A DNA stretch of 6,637 nt from an uncultured bacterium (GTDB lineage: Bacteria; Patescibacteriota; Saccharimonadia; Saccharimonadales; CAIOMD01). Numbering within the stretch: the stretch's first letter is position 1; every line of letters begins with the position of its first letter. The notes under the pieces are model-generated. The model was not told the DNA's origin, did no database searches, and worked only from the letters and a program-made list of their open reading frames with translations. Made by a program: the position numbers and the translations under genes. Below, one piece after another: positions 1 to 5,876 of this stretch. The stretch is taken from assembly GCA_903880655.1 (NCBI GenBank), contig CAIRQE010000011.1, positions 1 to 6,637 of the forward strand, in the 5' to 3' direction.

Positions 1-2
1 CT

Positions 3-41
3 AAACTTATTTACCCAGAAGTATTTAAAAAAAATAAGTAA
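3..41 (+). CDS. Possible C-terminal tail of an upstream gene (partial)
   Basis: Reading from base 3 gives KLIYPEVFKKNK followed by TAA at 39-41, six bases before the rsmE ATG. The other two forward frames are less attractive: one has stops at 2-4 and 26-28, and the third stays open into rsmE in an unrelated frame. The tight spacing and the lysine-rich ending resemble a real protein C-terminus in a packed same-strand operon. Twelve codons are too few to identify a product, and an open stretch of this length can arise by chance. Confidence 0.4.
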   Translation, partial: KLIYPEVFKKNK

Positions 42-47
42 ATCTGA

Positions 48-758
48 ATGCGATTACATAGATTTTATCTTCCGAATACCGCTGATGCAAAAGATCAAAA
101 TCTTGGCTCCAAATCTTTATGGGTTCACGAAAGCGGGCTTCTAGCACAGTGGAAAAAAGTACTGCGCTATAAAGAAGGGCAGGAACTCGTTTTATTTGAC
201 GATACTAGGGAATGTCTTTACCGAATTATTGGTATTTCAAAGAATGACAGTGTTCATCTGGAATACGTAACTGAATACGAAAGAAAAATTCCCCAAAAAG
301 AAGTATATTTATTCTGGTCAGTTTTGAAAAAAGATAAAAATGACTGGGTGCTTCAAAAGGCAACTGAACTTGGCGTAATGCATTTCATCCCCCTTCTTTG
401 TGATCGAACCGAAAAACAAAATTTTAATTATGAGCGTGCTATGAAAATTATCATCGAGGCTTCCGAACAGTGCGGTCGTAGTGATATACCTAAGTTACGC
501 GAACCAATTTCTCTTGCAGAATCATTCAAGGAATACGAATCAATAGAAAAGTTTATGCTTGAAAGCGATGGAACCGGTCCCGAGGTACTTCAACCGAGCA
601 CTAAACTTGGGCTCTTCATCGGCCCAGAAGGCGGCTGGTCAGAGAAAGAGAAAAAAATTTTCGAAAAAGCTTCTATGAAAAAAGTTTCCTTAGGCCAATT
701 CACTTTGCGTGCTGAAACCGCGGTAATAACTGCAGTTGCAGCGGCCTTTTCAGCGTAA
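48..758 (+). CDS. rsmE: 16S rRNA (uracil(1498)-N(3))-methyltransferase RsmE
   Basis: This enzyme uses S-adenosylmethionine to methylate N3 of U1498 in helix 44 of 16S rRNA, near the ribosomal decoding centre. The 236-residue length is normal for the family. The N-terminal part (about 1-75, beginning MRLHRFYLP) matches the PUA-like RNA-binding domain, and the rest is a SPOUT methyltransferase fold. Visible family motifs are KATELGV (104-110), EASEQCGRSDIP (137-148), the cofactor-knot segment IGPEGGWSEKE (191-201) and LGQFTLRAETAVITA (215-229). The ATG at 48 gives the expected family N-terminus, so the start is secure. There is no Shine-Dalgarno sequence before it. A possible upstream stop codon lies six bases away, so translation may be coupled to the preceding gene. 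The next gene follows after 17 bases. Confidence 0.96.
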   Translation: MRLHRFYLPNTADAKDQNLGSKSLWVHESGLLAQWKKVLRYKEGQELVLFDDTRECLYRIIGISKNDSVHLEYVTEYERKIPQKEVYLFWSVLKKDKNDWVLQKATELGVMHFIPLLCDRTEKQNFNYERAMKIIIEASEQCGRSDIPKLREPISLAESFKEYESIEKFMLESDGTGPEVLQPSTKLGLFIGPEGGWSEKEKKIFEKASMKKVSLGQFTLRAETAVITAVAAAFSA

Positions 759-759
759 C

Positions 760-768
760 TGCTACAAT
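760..768 (+). promoter_or_regulatory. Extended -10 promoter element before the nuclease-fold gene
   Basis: TG-C-TACAAT lies at 760-768, with the -10 hexamer TACAAT at 763-768 and the extended -10 TG dinucleotide at 760-761. No good -35 is present (TTGCAG at 736-741 is poorly matched and 21 bases away), but an extended -10 can work without one. Counting seven bases from the hexamer end puts the start of transcription at 775-776, and the ATG is at 776. The purine-rich AAGGGG at 769-774 is only one base from the ATG, too close to act as a normal Shine-Dalgarno. The mRNA from this site would therefore be leaderless. This is inferred from sequence only. Confidence 0.55.
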
Positions 769-775
769 AAGGGGT

Positions 776-1552
776 ATGGCATACACTAGATCATTACCCT
801 ATACTCCTGGGCAAAAAACCCCATTCGACCTCAGCCGTAGTAAAATCGAACTTTTTATACAATGTAAGAGATGTTTTTGGCTTGATGCTCGATTAAAAAT
901 TAAAAGACCAGATGGTCCTCCGTTCCAAATTAATAAATTGATTGATGAATTATTTAAAAAAGAATTTGATTCTTACCGAAAAAATAAAAAACCTCATCCC
1001 ATAATGCTGAAAAACAATGTTGATGCAATACCATACACTCACAAAGATTTAAACAAATGGCGTGAAAATTTTATTGGCATACGTTTTCATCACAAACCAA
1101 CAAATATAAATTTTTTTGGTGCCGTAGATGATATTTGGATTAACGCTAAGGACGAGCTTATCGTTGTTGACTATAAGGCTACTGCAAAAAAAACTGAAGT
1201 TTCTCTTGATGCAGAGTGGCAAATTACTTATAAACGCCAGCTTGAGATATACCAATGGCTCCTTAAGTCAAACGGCTTCAAAGTAAGCCCAGTAGGATAT
1301 TTTGTGTATGCGAATGGACAGTCTAATTTTGAAGAATTCAATGACACGCTTCATTTCAAAACAAAACTTATTTCGTATGAAGGTGCGACTGATTGGATAG
1401 AACAAGTTGTGCTCTCAATCAAAGAATGTCTAGAAGGAGAAATACCTGCAACAGGGAGCAGCATCATGGGGGGCGAATGTGCCTTTTGTGCCTATGCTCG
1501 AGATAGAACCGGGTTAACTCTCAAATATTTAAAAAATAATCTTACCGTATAA
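776..1552 (+). CDS. PD-(D/E)XK nuclease-fold protein (RecB/Cas4-like, stand-alone)
   Basis: This 258-residue protein has the core of the RecB-type PD-(D/E)XK nuclease superfamily (PDDEXK_1, which includes Cas4 and the AddB/RecB nuclease domains). Visible are GAVDD (115-119), where D118 or D119 would be the metal-binding Asp, VVDYKAT (130-136) with D132 and K134 forming the (D/E)XK motif, and QLEIY (155-159), the QxxxY motif IV. The N-terminal SKIELFIQCKRCFWLD (22-37) matches the usual opening helix of these proteins. Cysteines C30 and C33 near the N-terminus and C235 and C238 near the C-terminus could hold an Fe-S cluster, though the Cas4/AddB pattern (one N-terminal Cys, then CxxCx5C) is not reproduced. 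No helicase domain is fused and no cas or recombination gene is adjacent, so a repair or DNA-processing role is only inferred. The coding sequence is noticeably A-rich. The start at 776 is the first ATG and sits next to a -10 box. Confidence 0.85.
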   Translation: MAYTRSLPYTPGQKTPFDLSRSKIELFIQCKRCFWLDARLKIKRPDGPPFQINKLIDELFKKEFDSYRKNKKPHPIMLKNNVDAIPYTHKDLNKWRENFIGIRFHHKPTNINFFGAVDDIWINAKDELIVVDYKATAKKTEVSLDAEWQITYKRQLEIYQWLLKSNGFKVSPVGYFVYANGQSNFEEFNDTLHFKTKLISYEGATDWIEQVVLSIKECLEGEIPATGSSIMGGECAFCAYARDRTGLTLKYLKNNLTV

Positions 1553-1570
1553 ATTGAACAAAATTGAGGG

Positions 1571-1576
1571 TATAAT
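1571..1576 (+). promoter_or_regulatory. TATAAT -10 box just before serS
   Basis: A perfect TATAAT lies at 1571-1576, with its last base exactly seven positions before the A of the serS ATG at 1583. A transcript started from it would begin at the start codon. No -35 with proper spacing is visible: TTGAAC at 1554-1559 is only 11 bases away. GAGGG at 1566-1570, overlapping the upstream flank of the box, could alternatively be a Shine-Dalgarno, 12 bases from the ATG, on a longer read-through mRNA. AT-rich DNA makes chance TATAAT matches fairly common, so this is a candidate only. Confidence 0.45.
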
Positions 1577-1582
1577 GGAACT

Positions 1583-2830
1583 ATGTTAGACATTCAATAT
1601 ATTCGTGAAAATGCAGATAAGGTTGCCGAAAAAACAAAACAAAAAGGGATGAAAGCTGATATCAAAAAGCTTCTGAGCGTTGATGAAAAAAGAAGAGACC
1701 TGATTCAGAAAACTGAAAAATTAAGAGAGCAACGTAATCAGTTGCTCGCCTCAAACGACTCTTCATCAAAACCCACCGAGGCTTTTATTGAAGAGGGCCG
1801 GAAAATCCGTAAAGCAATCGAGGAAATTGAAAGTTCACTTGGCTTAGTAGAAAAAGAATACCAGGAACTTTTGAGCGAGATTCCAAATGTAACGCCAGAT
1901 GATACGCCTCTTGGTGGCGAAGAAGCCAATGCTATGGTGAAGCAATGGGGGGCTCCCACGAATAAAAAAACACAAGATCATCTTGATTGGGCCGAAAAGA
2001 AGGGTCTCGTTGATTTTGAGCGCGGAACAAAAGTTGCCGGAAATAAATTCTATTTCTTAAAGGGTAGTCTCGTTAGCCTTGAGATGGCTCTTTCGCTATA
2101 TGTCATGGAGCTAGCTCGTAAAAACGGCTTCACGCCTATTACCGTTCCCCATATGGTAAATACTCGAACGATGAATGGCACAGGCTATCTACCGAGGGGT
2201 GAGGAACGGCAGGTGTATAAAATAGAGGGCGAAGATCTAAATCTAATTGCCACCTCAGAAATACCTATTACGGGCTATCATTCAGATGAAATTATCGAAG
2301 AAGACGCGCTCCCACTATTATATGTCGGCATTAGTCCTGCCTATAGAATGGAGGCCGGAGCATACGGAAAACATAGTAGAGGCCTTTATCGAGTACATCA
2401 ATTTAATAAAGTGGAGCTCTATGTATTTTGCAGCCCATTGCAAAGCGAAGAATGGCATCAAAAATTAATTGATTTAGAAGAAGCGCTTTGCCAGAATCTA
2501 AACTTGCCTTATCAGCTAGTCAGAATTGCTGCCGGCGATCTTGGTGCACCTGCATATAAAAAATTTGATATAGAATATTGGAGTCCTGTCGACCAATCCT
2601 ACAAAGAATTAATGAGTTGCTCCAATATAACTGATTATCAAGCTAGGCGATTGAATATTAGATATAGAAATAAAGAAAAAAAGACAGATTATTTGCATAC
2701 ACTTAATGGTACAGCCGCTGCGATGAGCAGGATGCTTATTGCAATCATAGAAAATCATCAGAATGAAAACGGTGAATTAGTGATTCCAGAAGTCTTACGT
2801 CAATATATGGGAGGAGTCGAAACAATATGA
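1583..2830 (+). CDS. serS: Seryl-tRNA synthetase
   Basis: This class II aminoacyl-tRNA synthetase activates serine with ATP and charges tRNA-Ser (and normally tRNA-Sec where present). At 415 residues it is slightly shorter than the roughly 430 of E. coli and is complete. Residues 1 to about 100 form the N-terminal helical arm, a long coiled coil that grips the extra arm of tRNA-Ser. The catalytic core follows. It contains the serine-binding TSE (224-226), motif 2 around YRMEAG (254-259) and RVHQFNKVE (270-278), the SCSN segment (345-348), and motif 3 starting at NGTAAA (375-380) with its arginine R383. All expected catalytic signatures are present. The ATG at 1583 gives the standard MLDIQYIREN opening. 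The gene ends in TGA, which overlaps the hpf start, so the two are almost certainly co-transcribed and translationally coupled. Confidence 0.98.
   Translation: MLDIQYIRENADKVAEKTKQKGMKADIKKLLSVDEKRRDLIQKTEKLREQRNQLLASNDSSSKPTEAFIEEGRKIRKAIEEIESSLGLVEKEYQELLSEIPNVTPDDTPLGGEEANAMVKQWGAPTNKKTQDHLDWAEKKGLVDFERGTKVAGNKFYFLKGSLVSLEMALSLYVMELARKNGFTPITVPHMVNTRTMNGTGYLPRGEERQVYKIEGEDLNLIATSEIPITGYHSDEIIEEDALPLLYVGISPAYRMEAGAYGKHSRGLYRVHQFNKVELYVFCSPLQSEEWHQKLIDLEEALCQNLNLPYQLVRIAAGDLGAPAYKKFDIEYWSPVDQSYKELMSCSNITDYQARRLNIRYRNKEKKTDYLHTLNGTAAAMSRMLIAIIENHQNENGELVIPEVLRQYMGGVETI
2809..2816 (+). promoter_or_regulatory. Shine-Dalgarno site for hpf, inside the end of serS
   Basis: GGGAGGAG at 2809-2816 is the strongest anti-16S match in the window and lies 10 bases before the hpf ATG. 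It sits inside the last codons of serS. It supports the start at 2827 and shows that this organism does use Shine-Dalgarno initiation at some genes, in contrast to the poor leaders of rsmE and the nuclease-fold gene. Confidence 0.8.
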
Positions 2831-3210
2831 TCAAAAAACTAGAAATAACCGGTGTGCATATAGAGGCAACTGAAGACATTAAGGATTACGTTGAGAAGAA
2901 GCTAGGGCGACTTGACGCGTATATGCCTCGACATGCACGAGATAGCGTTCACCTAGAAGTTTGGCTTAAAGAAGAGCATGCGAAAAACAAAAAACAATCA
3001 ACCGCTGAAGTAGTCATGTTTCTTCCCGGTGAAACTATTACAGCCAAAGAAACGACAGTAAATATTTATGCAGCCATCGATATCGTTGAGCAAAAAATCA
3101 AGTCACAACTTAGAAAATATAAATCCTTGAATGCCGACAACAATACAAAAAAAGAAAAAAAAGTCAGAGCTTTTTTGGGCAAAATTGTCAGAAGAAATAA
3201 TAAAAGTTAA
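2827..3210 (+). CDS. hpf: Ribosome hibernation promoting factor, short form (HPF/RaiA family)
   Basis: The 127-residue product matches the S30EA/HPF/RaiA fold (beta-alpha-beta-beta-beta-alpha). It opens with a strand and a HIEATEDIKDYVEKKLGRL helix (11-29), and its last helix holds the typical YAAIDIVEQKIKSQL (81-95). Family members bind the 30S subunit in the tRNA/mRNA channel and keep idle ribosomes inactive in starvation or stationary phase. The long-form C-terminal dimerisation domain is missing, as in the short HPF and YfiA proteins. In its place is a lysine/arginine-rich tail (about 100-127) that probably contacts rRNA. Whether it promotes 100S dimers (HPF-like) or blocks them (YfiA-like) cannot be read from the sequence. 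The ATG overlaps the serS stop (ATGA), so production is probably tied to serS translation. Confidence 0.92.
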   Translation: MIKKLEITGVHIEATEDIKDYVEKKLGRLDAYMPRHARDSVHLEVWLKEEHAKNKKQSTAEVVMFLPGETITAKETTVNIYAAIDIVEQKIKSQLRKYKSLNADNNTKKEKKVRAFLGKIVRRNNKS

Positions 3211-3228
3211 ATTCTCTATTAATTTACA

Positions 3229-3257
3229 TCGACATCATCTGTCAAGCGCGATACAAT
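3229..3257 (+). promoter_or_regulatory. Sigma-70-type promoter for secA
   Basis: TCGACA at 3229-3234 matches the -35 consensus at five of six bases. TACAAT at 3252-3257 matches the -10 consensus at five of six, and the spacer is exactly 17 bases. The predicted start of transcription is near 3263-3265, giving a leader of about 26-28 bases. It lies in the only sizeable gap in the window (3211-3290), so secA and the following peptidase probably form their own transcription unit. No rho-independent hairpin is visible after hpf, so read-through from upstream is also possible. Confidence 0.75.
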
Positions 3258-3273
3258 AGACTACATTATCAGT

Positions 3274-3280
3274 GAGGGGA
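3274..3280 (+). promoter_or_regulatory. Shine-Dalgarno site for secA
   Basis: GAGGGGA at 3274-3280 is complementary to the 16S 3' end in its GAGG part and lies 10 bases before the secA ATG (13 if counted from GAGG). The spacing is a little long but similar to that seen before hpf. It supports the start at 3291. Confidence 0.65.
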
Positions 3281-3290
3281 ACCAGACCAA

Positions 3291-5873
3291 ATGGCAAATT
3301 TTTTTAAGTCACTTTTAGGTGATAATCAGAACGCATTAATGAGACGCTTAAAGCGACGAGTTAATGATATTAATGCTCTTGAAGAAAAATATAAAAAAAT
3401 GAAAGATCCTGTCCTCAGGAAACAGACAGATATTTTAAAAAAACGACTTGAAAAAGAGTCTCTAGATAAGATTTTGCCAGATGCGTTTGCGGTAGTTCGA
3501 GAAGCAGCTAGAAGAAAATTAGGCCAAAGACATTTTGATGTTCAGCTCATAGGCGGTATGGCGCTACATGAGGGTAACGTTGCTGAAATGAAAACCGGTG
3601 AAGGTAAAACTCTAGTCGCAACAGCACCAGTATACTTAAACGCGTTGACTGAAAAAGGTGTGCACGTAGTTACCGTTAATGAATATCTTGTACAGCGTGA
3701 TGCGGGCTGGATGGGTCAGGTTTATGAAGCATTGGGCCTGACAACTGGCGTTATTATTCCTGATGCCTCATATATTTATGATGCAACATACACGAATAAA
3801 GATCATGCAGATGAACGATTTCGGCATTTACGCCCATGCTCTAGGCAGGAGGCGTACAATGCAGACATTACGTATGGAACCAATAATGAATTTGGTTTTG
3901 ATTACTTGAGAGATAACATGGTGAGAGAAGTCGATCAACTAAGACAAAGAAAATTACACTTTGCGATTGTAGACGAAGTTGACTCCATTTTAATTGACGA
4001 AGCCAGAACTCCGCTTATTATTAGTGCTCCAAGCACTTCAAGTGGACAAGCCTATACTCAATTTGCTCGAGTCGTAAGTCAATTAAAACCAGAGCATTAC
4101 ACAGTTGATGAAAAAGAAAAAAGGGTTTCTCTTAATGATGATGGAGTTGAAAAAGTTGAAAAACTCATGGGTGTTAAGAATCTTTATGAAGAAGGTAATG
4201 TCAGAACAATCTATCATCTGGAGCAAGCACTGCGAGCACAGACTCTTTTTGTTAGGGATAAAGATTACGTCGTAACATCTGATGGTGAAGTTGTAATTGT
4301 TGATGAATTCACCGGAAGACTCCTTAAAGGACGACGTTATAACGAGGGACTTCATCAAGCAATTGAAGCTAAAGAAAGCGTCACTGTTCAGCAAGAATCT
4401 ATGACACTCGCAACTATCAGCTTCCAGAATTACTTTAGGTTATATGAAAAACTCTCAGGTATGACTGGTACCGCGATGACTGAAAGTGAAGAATTCCACC
4501 AAATCTATAAACTTAGTGTCATCGATATCCCAACTAATCAAGCCCAAAGAAGAAAAGATCTACCAGATCGAATTTATAAAACTAAAAGTGCAAAGACTCG
4601 AGCTATTGCCGAAGCAGTTAAAGAACTACACGAAAAAGGGCAACCCGTGCTTATTGGTACCGTATCGATTGAAAACAATGAAGAGCTTGGTGCGGCTCTA
4701 AATAAAGCAAAAATCCCACATCAGGTGCTCAATGCAAAGAACAATGAAAGAGAAGCTGCAATTGTTGCAAAGGCAGGACAAAAGGGTGCAGTTACTCTTG
4801 CGACCAATATTGCTGGACGTGGAACAGACATAGTACTTGATGAAGAGACTAAAAAACTTGGAGGCCTTTTTGTTATTGGATCTGAACGACATGAGTCGCG
4901 TCGAATCGATAACCAACTTCGAGGCCGATCCGGCCGACAAGGTGATCCAGGCATGACACAATTTTATGTTTCTACTGAAGATGATTTAATGAGAATTTTT
5001 GGTGGTGAGAAAATCGCAAATCTTATGGATCGGCTTAAGGTTGACGAGGATATGCCTTTAGAGAATCGCGTTGTTAGTAAGAGCCTTGAAGGTGCACAAA
5101 AAAAGGTTGAAGGATTTAATTTTGATTCTCGTAAGAATGTCGTTAAGTATGACGACGTTATGAATAGACATCGTAAGGCTACTTATGAAACAAGACGAGC
5201 ACTACTTGAGAACGCTAATATCGCAGATCGAATTAAGCAATTTATTAAAGAAGAGTCAAGCTCTCTAGGTGTGCTTCTCGGTAATGATAAGGGTTTTGAA
5301 AAAACTGTTACAGAAATATTTCCGTTTGATGAAGAAACCTTGAATAGACTTTTTGATGCTGAAGCAGACAAGTTCGCGACCGTCCTAGAACAAGAAGCGA
5401 TTGAGCTGTACGAAGCAAAAGAATTAACCTTTAGTTCTGATCTTATGCGAGAAATTGAAAGGGACATTTATTTCCAAATACTAGATAATCTTTGGATGCA
5501 GCATCTTGAAGATATGGAACATTTGCGAGAAGGAATTCACTGGGCGAGCGTTGGGCAGCGCGACCCGTTGGTTGAATATAGAAGTAGAGGTCAAGCCATG
5601 TTTGAAGCAATGCAGCATGTACTGCGACGAGAAGTCCTTAGAAACATTATGCATGCAGTGCCAATGAGTGAACATCTAGATCATATGCATGACACTGAAC
5701 TTACCCGAGCAGCCAAAAATTCTGTAGATAATGCTGCAAATATAACAGAAGCCGAAGTTATAACAGAAGATTCTTTTAAAGTGAAAAAAACCTCTCCAAA
5801 GGGAAGTAGCTCGAAGAAGAAAAAGGACGCACGTAAGGCACAGCGGCAAAATAGAAAAAAGAACAGGCGCTAA
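3291..5873 (+). CDS. secA: Protein translocase motor ATPase SecA
   Basis: SecA is the ATP-driven motor that pushes unfolded preproteins through the SecYEG channel; it acts at the inner face of the cytoplasmic membrane. All 860 residues are intact. Visible ATPase signatures are Walker A TGEGKT (102-107), Walker B DEVD (228-231) followed by SILIDEARTPLIIS, motif V TNIAGRGTDI (505-514) and motif VI QLRGRSGRQGDPG (542-554). The preprotein cross-linking domain lies around 235-370, and the helical scaffold and two-helix finger around 600-790 (LREGIHWASVGQRDPLVEY, 745-763). There are three oddities. About 20 extra residues fall in the first nucleotide-binding domain (155-185). The finger reads GIHWASVG where most bacteria have GIGLRGYG-like sequence. 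The usual cysteine-rich zinc tail that binds SecB or ribosomes is replaced by a strongly basic tail (831-860, half Lys/Arg). The gene ends with tandem TAA stops, immediately followed by the next start. Confidence 0.98.
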   Translation: MANFFKSLLGDNQNALMRRLKRRVNDINALEEKYKKMKDPVLRKQTDILKKRLEKESLDKILPDAFAVVREAARRKLGQRHFDVQLIGGMALHEGNVAEMKTGEGKTLVATAPVYLNALTEKGVHVVTVNEYLVQRDAGWMGQVYEALGLTTGVIIPDASYIYDATYTNKDHADERFRHLRPCSRQEAYNADITYGTNNEFGFDYLRDNMVREVDQLRQRKLHFAIVDEVDSILIDEARTPLIISAPSTSSGQAYTQFARVVSQLKPEHYTVDEKEKRVSLNDDGVEKVEKLMGVKNLYEEGNVRTIYHLEQALRAQTLFVRDKDYVVTSDGEVVIVDEFTGRLLKGRRYNEGLHQAIEAKESVTVQQESMTLATISFQNYFRLYEKLSGMTGTAMTESEEFHQIYKLSVIDIPTNQAQRRKDLPDRIYKTKSAKTRAIAEAVKELHEKGQPVLIGTVSIENNEELGAALNKAKIPHQVLNAKNNEREAAIVAKAGQKGAVTLATNIAGRGTDIVLDEETKKLGGLFVIGSERHESRRIDNQLRGRSGRQGDPGMTQFYVSTEDDLMRIFGGEKIANLMDRLKVDEDMPLENRVVSKSLEGAQKKVEGFNFDSRKNVVKYDDVMNRHRKATYETRRALLENANIADRIKQFIKEESSSLGVLLGNDKGFEKTVTEIFPFDEETLNRLFDAEADKFATVLEQEAIELYEAKELTFSSDLMREIERDIYFQILDNLWMQHLEDMEHLREGIHWASVGQRDPLVEYRSRGQAMFEAMQHVLRREVLRNIMHAVPMSEHLDHMHDTELTRAAKNSVDNAANITEAEVITEDSFKVKKTSPKGSSSKKKKDARKAQRQNRKKNRR

Positions 5874-5876
5874 TAA

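Noticed and set aside
776..1552. Nuclease-fold gene as a CRISPR Cas4
   Set aside because: There are no repeats or other cas genes nearby, and the C-terminal CxxCx5C cluster of Cas4 is not present; only the general superfamily assignment is justified.
2247..2468. Forward 73-codon frame within serS
   Set aside because: It is frame-shifted relative to the catalytic core of serS, which is intact through motifs 2 and 3, so it is a shadow frame and not evidence of a frameshift.
3211..3290. Riboswitch, SecM-like arrest peptide or terminator before secA
   Set aside because: The 80-base gap is accounted for by a promoter and a Shine-Dalgarno with a leader under 30 bases. I see no stable hairpin with a T-run and no leader reading frame.
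4083..4394. Antisense open frame of 103 codons within secA
   Set aside because: It lies wholly inside an unmistakable secA reading frame, has no family resemblance and a low-complexity Phe/Asn/Ile composition typical of the complement of lysine/glutamate-rich coding DNA.
4698..4961. Two overlapping antisense open frames opposite secA motifs V and VI
   Set aside because: Both cover a highly conserved secA segment and overlap each other in different frames; neither has a ribosome binding site or a recognisable domain.
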